From JAHEJE01 sp965216335 (lineage in GTDB: Bacteria > Pseudomonadota > Alphaproteobacteria > Rhizobiales > Aestuariivirgaceae): a DNA stretch of 64,000 nucleotides. The DNA lies in contig OZ244154.1 of NCBI GenBank assembly GCA_965216335.1, positions 2,232,001 through 2,296,000 of the forward strand, read 5' to 3'. Below are positions 7,593 through 16,901 of this stretch, piece after piece (the first letter of the stretch is position 1; every line of letters starts with the position of its first letter). The notes beneath the pieces were generated by a model. The model ran no database searches. It saw nothing but the letters and a program-made list of their open reading frames with translations, and had not been told where the DNA came from. Position numbers and translations under genes: made by a program.

Positions 7593-8513
7593 TCAGCGTC
7601 GGGCCAGCGCACCGATCAGGTTGGCGACGATCCGCGCGGCCGTGATACTTGCCGTACCTGATGGGTCGCGCCCCGGAACGAACTCGATCAGGTCGAAGCC
7701 TACAATTCTCGCCCTGGCCGCCACACCGGCAATCAGATCGATCATCTGCAGATAGGTCAGTCCGCCCGGCGTCGGCGCCATGACAGCCGGCATGATGCCG
7801 GCATCCAGCGCATCGCAGTCAAACGTGATAACGCAATTGGCGCCCTTGGGGATATGCGCCAGGACGCAGTCGATGCCCTGCCGGTGTACCATGCGCGCGG
7901 TGACGATTTCAGCCCCCCAGCCCCGGGCGATCTCGACCTCCCGGCGCCGCGCCGACCCAAGCCCGCGAATGCCGACCTGAACGATCCGCTCGACATGCGC
8001 CATTTCTGACGCCCGCCGCATGGTGCTGGAAAATCCCAGCGGTTCACCGCGCCGCCCGTCGCGCCAGTCGATATGGGCATCGACCTGAACGATGGTCAGC
8101 GGCCCGCGCGCCGCAAGCCCCTCAAAGAACGGGATTGGTGTGGAATCGTCGCCACCGAACATGATCGGAACAGCACCGGCGCCGGCAATCTCCGCGGCAG
8201 CCTGCCTGATCAGCTCCCGGTTGCCCGCGCCATCCGCTGACACCGTCTTGAGGTTCCCTGCATCCGCCAGCACAAAGCCACTGTCGGCCAGAAGCGGCCC
8301 GTCGAGATCGAAATCCCAGTGATCGGTCCACTCGGCGTCTTCCGCCAACGCCGCCCGCAGCGCATCCGGCGCAGCGGCATAGGGCGCATTGTCGATCCCA
8401 GGATAGGGCGTGCCGTGCGGCGCCCCGAAAACCACCGCATCGGCATCGGCGATCGGCACATCGCCCCTGGCGCCGAAGAACGGCTGGCCGGCTGGAGTGA
8501 ATGAAGAATGCAT
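7593..8513 (-). CDS. Arginase/agmatinase-family ureohydrolase with an altered metal ligand
   Basis: 306 residues of the ureohydrolase fold, whose members hydrolyse guanidino groups to urea with two Mn (or Ni) ions. Motif 2 is VDAHID (Asp145, His147, Asp149) and motif 3 is FDCDALD (Asp232, Asp234, Asp237), both intact. Motif 1, normally GGDHS, reads GGDDS, so the metal-A histidine is Asp123. This could change metal choice or substrate, or reduce activity. Start ATG 8513 (MHSSFTPAG) is chosen over longer in-frame starts because those overlap the upstream phyH gene, whose stop lies 14 bp away. The pair is probably co-transcribed and may act on a guanidino compound. A second ureohydrolase with normal motifs is at 16902-17864. 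Confidence 0.8.
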   Translation of the reverse strand: MHSSFTPAGQPFFGARGDVPIADADAVVFGAPHGTPYPGIDNAPYAAAPDALRAALAEDAEWTDHWDFDLDGPLLADSGFVLADAGNLKTVSADGAGNRELIRQAAAEIAGAGAVPIMFGGDDSTPIPFFEGLAARGPLTIVQVDAHIDWRDGRRGEPLGFSSTMRRASEMAHVERIVQVGIRGLGSARRREVEIARGWGAEIVTARMVHRQGIDCVLAHIPKGANCVITFDCDALDAGIMPAVMAPTPGGLTYLQMIDLIAGVAARARIVGFDLIEFVPGRDPSGTASITAARIVANLIGALARR

Positions 8514-8526
8514 ATCAGCCAGGCTC

Positions 8527-9360
8527 TTAGTAATCCCGCCGCTGCTCAGCGCCGGCATAGAGGATTTCGGCCCACTGCGCATTGTTGCGCTCACGCGCCG
8601 CGACCGCGTCCGGCATCATGTCGCCGTCCGGCCGCGAGGCGTATTCGAAATGCCGGTTCCGGTCTTCACCGCGCACCAGCTGCGCCATGGTTGGCGAGAT
8701 CGTCTGGTGCATCTCGGGCGTCATGTAGCACTGGATGGTGAAGCCGATGCGCCGGTCGTCGCCGCGGTTCGGTTTGGAGGCATGCACCGTTCGCATGGAG
8801 TGCAAAGAGAACTGCCCCGGCTCGAGGATGAGGTCAACGGCCTTGCTTTCATCCACATCCTGAATGGACTGGCCGCGCGTAAGAATGTTGGTCTCCGAAA
8901 ACGTGTCGACATGCTCCATCACGCCCTCTGTGTGACTGCCCGGGATCATGCTCATGCAGCCGGTGACCGCGTTGCTCGGCGTCAGCGCCAGCCACGCCGA
9001 CACCGCCACCTCATGCGGCTCGAGCCCCATGTAGCGGCAATCCTGATGCCAGCTCACGAACCCGGGATCGTGTGGTTCCTTGATGAACAGCACGCTGCCA
9101 TAGGCCAGAATGTCCGGCCCGATGATGTCCTCGATGGCATCGAGCAAAACCGGATGATGCACGACCTCGTCCAGGCAAGTGAGCGTCAAATGCGCATTGT
9201 TCCGCCCCGCCCCCTGCAGAGCCTCCGGCCAGCGCCGCTCCGCCTCTTCCAGCTCCCGCCGGATGTCGGCTGCTTCTGCTGGACTGAACAATGTCAGCGG
9301 CGATAGGAAGCCGTCGTGGTGGTAATGGGCGATTTGGTCGGTGGTGAGGAATTTTGGCAT
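8527..9360 (-). CDS. Phytanoyl-CoA dioxygenase-family Fe(II)/2-oxoglutarate oxygenase
   Basis: 277 residues. The iron-binding HxD is His105-Gln-Asp107 in SWHQD; the third ligand is probably His193 in MRTVHASKPN, followed by Arg204 for 2-oxoglutarate. This matches the PhyH family (PF05721). Such enzymes hydroxylate a wide range of small molecules, including ectoine and other osmolytes, so the family name does not imply phytanoyl-CoA as substrate. The gene lies directly upstream of the ureohydrolase gene (14-bp gap), suggesting that oxidation and hydrolysis of one nitrogen-rich compound are linked; that is inference. The start is ATG 9360. The 78 bp between it and the next upstream gene show no clear promoter. 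Confidence 0.85.
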   Translation of the reverse strand: MPKFLTTDQIAHYHHDGFLSPLTLFSPAEAADIRRELEEAERRWPEALQGAGRNNAHLTLTCLDEVVHHPVLLDAIEDIIGPDILAYGSVLFIKEPHDPGFVSWHQDCRYMGLEPHEVAVSAWLALTPSNAVTGCMSMIPGSHTEGVMEHVDTFSETNILTRGQSIQDVDESKAVDLILEPGQFSLHSMRTVHASKPNRGDDRRIGFTIQCYMTPEMHQTISPTMAQLVRGEDRNRHFEYASRPDGDMMPDAVAARERNNAQWAEILYAGAEQRRDY

Positions 9361-9438
9361 GGCAGAGTTCCGATCTACGCTTTCTCATTGAGCACTTCCA
9401 CAAACTTTCGACGCCACCCAATAGTCCAGGCATGCCAA

Positions 9439-10887
9439 CTACTGAGGGTCGTCTGTCAAGTATGAGTCTGAGAAGTTGAACTCCTGTTTTATGAAATGGC
9501 GTGCAAGTAGTTGAATGACCCGCGCGCCCTCGAGAAGGCGTCGGATTTCTCCAGCACAATCGGGGTCCGAGGGCGCATCAAGTGCTGCGTGCGCAGTCGC
9601 AACTCTATGCCACTTGTAGATAAAGTGACCATGGCTGAGACGAGTTGATCGCCTATCCGATTCGTAAGCCTGAAATGAATCCGATGCAGACAGCTGCGTC
9701 GCTTCGACTGCATGGTTGATCCAACCGACGATTGCCTGCTTATCCTTTCCAAACTTGGTTTCTATCACTCGGAAAAAGCTCAACACGGCATGGCTTGCCA
9801 GGCCTACCGAGATGGCGTTCAACCCATCACGGTAAAAGGCTAGGCATTTCTTCAGCCTTTCATCATCCGGTGGCGTTCGATAAAAATGCCACCCTTGCAT
9901 CGTCATGAATGCCAAATTCTGCCTTGGCACGGGCACTGGGACAGGATTGCCAGACCAACCCTCGTGGAGAGATGCGGGCTGGTCATCGCACCAACTCATC
10001 ACGCTTAGCATGCGATTAATGAGCGATCGCGCACTCTCCGCCGTGATACGTTCGTGAGTGAGATCAATGCTTACTGAATGCGAATGATCTTTCGTCTTCG
10101 GAAACAAAACCAGATGGTGTCCGCCAAACTCCATTCTCGTTGGCTCTTTTGGCCAAGTCACTAGTGCGTCCACACGGAGATTCAGAAAACGAGATGACCG
10201 TTGCGCGCCGAGTCGCTTGTGAAACTCATCTCTTTCTTCCTCCGTCTCGTACTCGCGCCAGTCAGTTTTCAGAGGGCGGTCGAGTTCTCGAGAGATTGAC
10301 ACTGCACCTGACAAGTCTCGAAAAAATTTGGACCCGAATGATCTTTCAACGGCAGTCAACTTATCGAGACGTACGTGATCATATTCTTCTTCGGCACCAT
10401 CTTCGAGAAGGCTGTATGCGCATTTTGAAACAAACGATACCGGCCGCACTCTATCGTCCTTTTTGACGTATAGCACCGCGGCGTAGTCGTCGTCACTGAA
10501 GTCTCGTTCGACGGACAGTGTAAGTCGCAAGATATCGGAGTGAGAGTCTCCCATCCGTATAAAACTCGCAATTACACCCTGCAAATTTGGTTGGCCTTTG
10601 AAGGAAGCATTCGCTCCCCCAACGGGCCGCAAGTCGCCCAATATGAGAGAAGCATGGCCAGCAAATCCAGGTAACGGATGCACGAAGCCAAGGACCGCAC
10701 TGGCTACCTGCTCGTTGGACAACCTAATACCAGCGTTTGCGCGCCCGCGAGGCAGAAGGTTGTACCCCCGCAACTCTTCAAACCGCTTCTGCGTTTGCTC
10801 AAGACTTCCCGGTTCAGCAAGTCGTTCGTGCAACCAGAACATGAGATCACGCGCATACATTCGAACAAAATGACCCCTTTTGGTCAC
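9439..10887 (-). CDS. Orphan 482-residue protein, possibly MauJ-like
   Basis: The function is not known to me. The protein is soluble, mixed alpha/beta, with no signal peptide or membrane segment. The middle and C-terminal part (MLSVMSWCDDQP, AFYRDGLNA, SFFRVIETKFG, LSHGHF) loosely recalls proteins annotated as methylamine-utilisation MauJ-like, an uncharacterised family; I hold this weakly. The start is GTG 10887, with an alternative ATG at 10860. Base composition looks more AT-rich and codon use more varied than in the genes on either side (for example many AAA, TTT and ATA-type codons), which suggests acquisition by transfer. No mobility gene lies next to it. It sits between phyH and ispG on the same strand, 58 bp downstream of ispG's stop. 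Confidence 0.6.
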   Translation of the reverse strand: MTKRGHFVRMYARDLMFWLHERLAEPGSLEQTQKRFEELRGYNLLPRGRANAGIRLSNEQVASAVLGFVHPLPGFAGHASLILGDLRPVGGANASFKGQPNLQGVIASFIRMGDSHSDILRLTLSVERDFSDDDYAAVLYVKKDDRVRPVSFVSKCAYSLLEDGAEEEYDHVRLDKLTAVERSFGSKFFRDLSGAVSISRELDRPLKTDWREYETEEERDEFHKRLGAQRSSRFLNLRVDALVTWPKEPTRMEFGGHHLVLFPKTKDHSHSVSIDLTHERITAESARSLINRMLSVMSWCDDQPASLHEGWSGNPVPVPVPRQNLAFMTMQGWHFYRTPPDDERLKKCLAFYRDGLNAISVGLASHAVLSFFRVIETKFGKDKQAIVGWINHAVEATQLSASDSFQAYESDRRSTRLSHGHFIYKWHRVATAHAALDAPSDPDCAGEIRRLLEGARVIQLLARHFIKQEFNFSDSYLTDDPQ

Positions 10888-10945
10888 TCATGAAGATCGC
10901 CAAGAGGGGCGGCATTATGCAACAGTGGGCATATAGCTCACCCCC

Positions 10946-12196
<1,251 letters not shown>

Positions 12197-12250
12197 TCTG
12201 CCAGTCCTCAAGATGTCTTCAAAGATGCACCGGGTTTTGCACCCGCAAGG

Positions 12251-13057
12251 CTATTTGCGCAAGACCTTCTGCCGGCCCGGCACCGCCAGCGTGATCACGA
12301 ACAGCACGCATGCCATGATGACGATCGACGGCCCGGAGGGTGAATCGATCCCCGCCGACAGCATCAGTCCGGCGACCACGGCGATGACGCCGAGCCCGGC
12401 GGCGATGCCCGCCATGCCCTCCGGCGTCGCCGCCAGCTTGCGCGCCGCCGCCGCCGGTATGATCAGCAGCGCCGTCATCAAAAGGATGCCGACGATCTTC
12501 ATGGCAATGGCGATGGTGAAGGCAATCAGCAGCATGAAGCCGATCTCCACCCGCCGCGCCGGCACGCCCTCGGCCATCGCCAGTTCCTCATGCACCGTGA
12601 CCGCCAGCAGATGCCGCCACAGCCAGGCGACGATGCCGAGCGCCACCGCCCCGCCGAGCCACACCCAGGCGATGTCCGCCTCGCTCACGGTCAGGATATC
12701 GCCGAACAGCAGCGCCGACAGATCGAATCGCACCCAGGTCATGACGCTGGCGACGATCAGCCCGAGCGCCAGGCTGCCGTGCGACAGGATGCCGAGCAGC
12801 GTATCCGACGCCAGCACCCGCTGGCGCTGCAACACCAGCAACAACAGCGCCATGATCAGGCAGGTGGCGATCACGCCAAGGGTGGTGTCGATGCCGAAGA
12901 ACAACCCGATGGCGACGCCGAGCAGCCCCGAGTGCGCCAGCGACTCACCGAAGTAAGCCATGCGCCGCCACACCACAAAACAGCCGATCGGCCCGGCCAC
13001 CACGGCGATGCCGATGCCGGCCAACAGAGCGCGCAGGAAAAACGGTTCGCTCCACAT
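12251..13057 (-). CDS. znuB: Zinc ABC transporter, membrane permease
   Basis: 268 residues with about seven to eight membrane segments, of the ABC-3 family that imports zinc or manganese. The stretch AYFGESLAHSGLLGVAIG near residues 32-49 is typical of ZnuB. It forms the inner-membrane channel with ZnuC. The gene follows znuC directly: its start codon (13057) abuts the znuC stop (13058), so translation is probably coupled. The Zur regulator heads the same operon and a Zur box lies upstream. No znuA gene for the periplasmic zinc-binding protein was found anywhere in the window, so that component must be encoded elsewhere. Confidence 0.9.
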   Translation of the reverse strand: MWSEPFFLRALLAGIGIAVVAGPIGCFVVWRRMAYFGESLAHSGLLGVAIGLFFGIDTTLGVIATCLIMALLLLVLQRQRVLASDTLLGILSHGSLALGLIVASVMTWVRFDLSALLFGDILTVSEADIAWVWLGGAVALGIVAWLWRHLLAVTVHEELAMAEGVPARRVEIGFMLLIAFTIAIAMKIVGILLMTALLIIPAAAARKLAATPEGMAGIAAGLGVIAVVAGLMLSAGIDSPSGPSIVIMACVLFVITLAVPGRQKVLRK

Positions 13058-13849
13058 CTACTTGCCGGCCCCGTGGTCATGATCGTGAATAGGGCAGGCC
13101 TCGCCGTGCTCATGCGTGTGATCATGGTCGTGCGAATAGACCGCCATGACACGCGCCGCCTCCGGCCCGAACATGCGCGCAAACTCCGGGTCCGCCTTGA
13201 CCGATTCCGGCTGGCCCTGACAGCAGATATGGCTGTTGAGGCACACCACCCGGTCGCTTTCCGCCATCACCACATGCAGGTCATGCGACACCATGATGAT
13301 GCCGCAGCCGCGCTCGCGCCGGATCTTGCCGATGAGTTGATAAAGCCGCGTCTCGCCGATGAAGTCGACCCCCTGGACCGGTTCATCGAGCACCAGCAGG
13401 TCGGGCTGCCGGAGCAGTGCCTTGGCAATCAGCGCCCGCTGCATCTCGCCGCCCGACAAGGCGGCCACCGGTGTGTCGATCTGCCCGATAATCCCGGTTT
13501 CCTCAAGCACCGCCTTCAGGGTGTCACGCTTGATCCGCGCCGTAAGACCGAGCAATCGGCGCACCGTCAGCGGCAGGTTTTCCGGCACCGAAAAACGCTG
13601 CGGCACATAGCCGACCCGCAAACCCTCCGCCCGCTCTATCCGCCCCCGACTTGGTCCGATGAGGCCTAACAGCACCCGCACCAGCGTCGACTTGCCGGCT
13701 CCGTTCGGCCCGACGATGGTGACGATCTCACCGCGCCGCACCTCCAGCGAAACGCGATCGAGAATGCTGTTGCCCTGCAGACGCAGCGAAACCTCGCGCG
13801 CCGCGATCAGCGCCGGCGCAGTCGCCACCTCGCTTGCCGTCTTAAGCAT
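13058..13849 (-). CDS. znuC: Zinc ABC transporter, ATPase
   Basis: 263 residues. Walker A GPNGAGKS, signature LSGGEMQR and Walker B LLVLDEP are all present, so it should drive zinc import with ZnuB. The C-terminus is a histidine-rich tail (HDHDHTHEHGE ... HDHDHG), common in zinc transporter ATPases and likely to bind metal. Start ATG 13849 (MLKTAS) is preferred to an earlier in-frame start because it overlaps the end of zur by eight bases (ATG inside GATGCTTAA), a usual coupled arrangement. The order zur-znuC-znuB on one strand means the repressor is made together with the transporter it controls. Confidence 0.92.
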   Translation of the reverse strand: MLKTASEVATAPALIAAREVSLRLQGNSILDRVSLEVRRGEIVTIVGPNGAGKSTLVRVLLGLIGPSRGRIERAEGLRVGYVPQRFSVPENLPLTVRRLLGLTARIKRDTLKAVLEETGIIGQIDTPVAALSGGEMQRALIAKALLRQPDLLVLDEPVQGVDFIGETRLYQLIGKIRRERGCGIIMVSHDLHVVMAESDRVVCLNSHICCQGQPESVKADPEFARMFGPEAARVMAVYSHDHDHTHEHGEACPIHDHDHGAGK

Positions 13850-14324
13850 CGCCGGCACACGCTCCACAGGTTCCGGTGAGTTCGGTCACCGCATGCCGGG
13901 CATGAAAGCCGTGTCGCTCGGCCCGCACATTGAGCGCCGCCAGTTCGGCCCCCGAATCCATCTCCGCCACCACACCGCAATCCTCGCAGATCATCAGAAC
14001 CGCATCGCCCGTGTGCTCGCCATGGCAGCACGCCACAAAGGCATTGCGGCTTTCGATCTTGTGCACCAGTCCCTGCGCGACGAGAAAATCGAGCGCCCGG
14101 TAGACCGAAATCGGCGCCGGCTTCTGGCCGTCCTGCGCCATGGCATCGATGATATCATAAGCGCCGATCGCCTTGTGGCTGCCCGCCACCGCCTGCAACA
14201 CCGCGCGCCGCAGTTTGGTCAGCCGCACGCCGGCCCGCACGCACATTTCGTCAGCCCGGCTCAAAAGGCTCTTCAGGCAGCGCGCATGATCATGTCTGGC
14301 AAAGGGAGAAACGTCCGTTAGCAT
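13842..14324 (-). CDS. zur: Zinc uptake regulator, Fur family
   Basis: 160 residues. The N-terminal winged helix includes LTKLRRAVLQ, and the C-terminal dimerisation domain has two CxxC pairs (CEDC and CGAC) that hold structural zinc, as in Zur rather than Fur. It represses zinc uptake genes when zinc is plentiful. Family members begin a few residues before HDHARC, so ATG 14324 (MLTDVSPFARHDHARC) fits. The candidate Zur box at 14324-14340 touches this start codon, leaving no room for a leader: the mRNA is probably leaderless, and the gene should repress itself. znuC overlaps its end by eight bases. Confidence 0.93.
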   Translation of the reverse strand: MLTDVSPFARHDHARCLKSLLSRADEMCVRAGVRLTKLRRAVLQAVAGSHKAIGAYDIIDAMAQDGQKPAPISVYRALDFLVAQGLVHKIESRNAFVACCHGEHTGDAVLMICEDCGVVAEMDSGAELAALNVRAERHGFHARHAVTELTGTCGACAGDA

Positions 14325-14340
14325 TGTTATAATATAACAA
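14324..14340. promoter_or_regulatory. Zur box (zinc-responsive operator)
   Basis: TTGTTATAATATAACAA is a 17-bp palindrome around one central base, matching the alphaproteobacterial Zur site pattern TGTTATA-N-TATAACA. Its right-hand part on the minus strand can also serve as an AT-rich -10 element. It abuts the zur start codon and lies about 75 bp before the divergent racemase-family gene at 14414, so it could control both directions. Confidence 0.8.
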
Positions 14341-14413
14341 ATTTTCTTGCAGCATCAAACACGATTTCGATTTATCCTGCCGCGAACGATCCGTTTCGTG
14401 GAGGAAACGCACC

Positions 14414-15238
14414 ATGGCCGAAGCAACCCTCGCCACCCCGACCAACGCCGCAAGCACCGACGACATGCTGCTCATCGAGCATCTGCCCTACACATTGGAC
14501 GACGGCATCGCCAGCCGCGCCGCCATCGGCCTGATCGTACTGGCCACCGACTACACCATCGAACACGAATGGCGGCTGATCTTTTCCAGTGTGCCCGGTG
14601 TCGCGCTCTACCACTCGCGCATAGCCAACGACCCGATCATCACGCCTGACAGTTTGCGCGCCATGGAACCCGGCATCACCCACTGCACCGACATCATGCT
14701 GCCCGGCGGCGGCCGGCTGGATGTGGTGGCCTATGGCTGCACCGCCGCCTCCATGGCCATCGGCGAGGACAAGGTGATCGCCAACATCCAGAAAGCCCGG
14801 CCAAACGTTGCCGGCACCACGCCGATCACCGCCGCCATCGCCGCCTTTGACGCTTTCGGCGCCAGGCGCATCGGCGTCCTCACCCCGTACCGCGCCGACG
14901 TCAACCGCATCGTTGCCGACTACATCCGCGCCCGCGGCTTTGAGGTTCCCGTATTCGGCTCGTTCAACGACGAGGACGACGGCCGGGTGGCCCGCATCGA
15001 TGCCGACTCGATCAGGACCGGCGTGAACCGCCTCAAGGCCGAACGCGACGTCGATGCCATCTTCATCTCCTGCACCTCGGTGCGCATCGCCGAAGCGGTC
15101 AAGGAGATCGAGGCCGACACCGGCCTGCCCGTCACCTCGTCCAACCACGCCATGGCCTGGCACGTGCTGCGCCTGGCCGGCGTCGATGACGAGTTGCCGC
15201 AATGGGGCGGCCTGTTCGCCCGTCAGCTCGCCGGCTGA
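14414..15238 (+). CDS. Asp/Glu racemase-superfamily protein (maleate isomerase/EutA-like)
   Basis: 274 residues of the two-lobed Asp/Glu racemase fold. The two catalytic cysteines, one per lobe, are in YGCTAAS (near residue 115) and ISCTSVR (near 217). The family includes aspartate and glutamate racemases, maleate cis-trans isomerases, arylmalonate decarboxylases and the EutA/DoeX proteins of ectoine breakdown. Length and the LATDYTIEHEW region fit the maleate isomerase/EutA branch best, but the substrate cannot be assigned. The start ATG 14414 follows GGAGGAAA (about 14400). It is divergent from zur and followed 18 bp later by a metallo-hydrolase gene and a haloalkane dehalogenase gene, probably one operon. 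Confidence 0.78.
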   Translation: MAEATLATPTNAASTDDMLLIEHLPYTLDDGIASRAAIGLIVLATDYTIEHEWRLIFSSVPGVALYHSRIANDPIITPDSLRAMEPGITHCTDIMLPGGGRLDVVAYGCTAASMAIGEDKVIANIQKARPNVAGTTPITAAIAAFDAFGARRIGVLTPYRADVNRIVADYIRARGFEVPVFGSFNDEDDGRVARIDADSIRTGVNRLKAERDVDAIFISCTSVRIAEAVKEIEADTGLPVTSSNHAMAWHVLRLAGVDDELPQWGGLFARQLAG

Positions 15239-15256
15239 CCGACTGGCCGGTTGAGC

Positions 15257-16042
15257 ATGCCCCACATCGCCCAGGACTGGTACGAAGTCATTCCCGTCTC
15301 CGACGGCGTTTCGCTGATCCGCGAGTTGCACGTCGCACCGTGGCTCAGATGCAACATGTGGCACATCCGCGGCCGCGAGCATGACGTGCTCATCGACACC
15401 GGCATGGGTGTTCGCCCCCTGAAACAGGACGTCGCCCAGCTTGCCGAACGTCCCGTCACAGCCATCCAGAGCCACAGCCACTTCGACCATTCCGGCGGCA
15501 GCCACGAGTTCGACACCCGGCTCGGTCATACGGCAGAAGCCCACCTGATGGCCGATCCCAATGCCGACGATGGCGGCAGTCCCAGTTCATATTGGCCCTT
15601 CGTACGCGCCGAAACCTTCACCGCCCTGCCCTATGACGGCTTCGACTGGCAGACCTACGATGTCCGCCCCGCCCCTCTCACCGGCTATCTCGATGAAGGC
15701 GACGTGGTCGACCTCGGCAACCGCCACTTCCAGGTGCTGCACCTGCCCGGCCACTCCCCCGGCTCGATTGCGCTGTGGGAAGCAGAAACCGGCATCCTGT
15801 TTTCCGGCGACATCCTCTACAACGGCGACCTGTTCGACAACCTCTATCACTCCGATACCGAGGTCTACCGCGAAAGCCTCAACCGCCTTAGGGAACTGCC
15901 GGTAACGGTTGTCCACGGCGGCCACTACACATCCTTCGACCGCGCACGTCTCAACACCCTGATCGAAAATTACTTCGCCGGTGGCCAGCGCATCGGCGAT
16001 CCGGAAACCTGGATAGAACGCAAGATCGCGAGGACTGCATGA
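15257..16042 (+). CDS. Metallo-beta-lactamase-fold hydrolase
   Basis: 261 residues. The metal-binding signature HSHFDHSGG lies near residues 77-85, and further ligands are in LPGHSPGS and FSGDIL, the pattern of the glyoxalase II/MBL-fold hydrolases. It is probably a cytoplasmic zinc enzyme acting on an ester, lactone or thioester; the substrate is unknown. ATG 15257 (MPHIAQDWYEV) is chosen over a TTG at 15251. The stop overlaps the start of the next gene as ATGA at 16039-16042, so it is translationally coupled to the haloalkane dehalogenase gene. With the upstream racemase-like gene it forms a three-gene set of unknown pathway. Confidence 0.82.
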   Translation: MPHIAQDWYEVIPVSDGVSLIRELHVAPWLRCNMWHIRGREHDVLIDTGMGVRPLKQDVAQLAERPVTAIQSHSHFDHSGGSHEFDTRLGHTAEAHLMADPNADDGGSPSSYWPFVRAETFTALPYDGFDWQTYDVRPAPLTGYLDEGDVVDLGNRHFQVLHLPGHSPGSIALWEAETGILFSGDILYNGDLFDNLYHSDTEVYRESLNRLRELPVTVVHGGHYTSFDRARLNTLIENYFAGGQRIGDPETWIERKIARTA

Positions 16043-16901
16043 CCTGGAAGGACAACAAGCAGTTCGCCACCGTCAATGGCCACAGAATGGCCTATGTCGA
16101 AATGGGTCAGGGCCCAACCATGCTGTTCCTGCATGGCAATCCGACATCCTCCTATCTGTGGCGCAACATCATGACACCGCTGTCGGACGGCTACCGCTGC
16201 ATCGCGCCGGACCTGATTGGCATGGGGGATTCGGACAAGCTGCCCGACAGCGGCCCGGAGCGTTACACGTTCGCCGAGCATTACCGTTATCTCGCGGCGT
16301 TGATTGATCAGCTCGTGCCCGACGGCCCGGTCATTCTCGTCATCCACGACTGGGGCTCGGCCCTCGGCTTCCACTGGGCGAACACCCACCGCCACCGCGT
16401 CGCCGGCATCGCCTACATGGAGAGCATCGTTCACCCTTACAGTTGGGAACGTTTTCCGAAGCCGCCCGACCGGTGTTCGAGGGCTTTCGCTCCCCCGCCG
16501 GCGAAGTGATGGTGCTGGAGAAGAACATCTTCGTCGAAAAAGTCCTTCCCGGCTCCATCATCCGGCCGCTGAGCGGCGACGAAATGAACGAATACCGCCG
16601 CCCCTTCCTGGAACCCGGCGAAGCCCGCCGCCCAACCCTCACCTGGCCCCGCCAGATCCCCATCAACGGCGACCCGGCCGATGTCAACCAAATCGTCACC
16701 GACTACGGCCAATGGCTCGCCGCATCCGATATCCCCAAACTCTTCATCAACGCCGCCCCCGGCGCCATCACCACCGGCCAAGTCCGCGATTTCTGCCGCA
16801 CCTGGCCCAACCAGACCGAGGTATCGGTAAAAGGCATCCATTTCATCCAGGAGGATTCGGCTGAGGAGATTGTGGAGGCGATTAGGGAGTGGCTGACCTG
16901 A
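16039..16901 (+). pseudogene. dhaA: Haloalkane dehalogenase, interrupted by a one-base frameshift
   Basis: The two halves of an alpha/beta-hydrolase lie in different frames. The first (from ATG 16039) has HGNPTSSYLWR with the halide-binding Asn, the nucleophile Asp in IHDWGSALG and the acid Glu in YMESIV. The second, readable from about 16452 on, has EAARPVFEGFRSP and the catalytic His in KGIHFIQED. Together they match the LinB/DhaA/DmbA family at full length (about 287 residues), which hydrolyses haloalkanes to alcohols and halide. The break is at the TTTT run near 16452-16455; one extra T restores WERFSEAARPVFEG. All catalytic residues are intact, so this is either a sequencing error or a very recent inactivation. 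Its stop abuts the stop of the convergent agmatinase gene with no gap. Confidence 0.85.
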
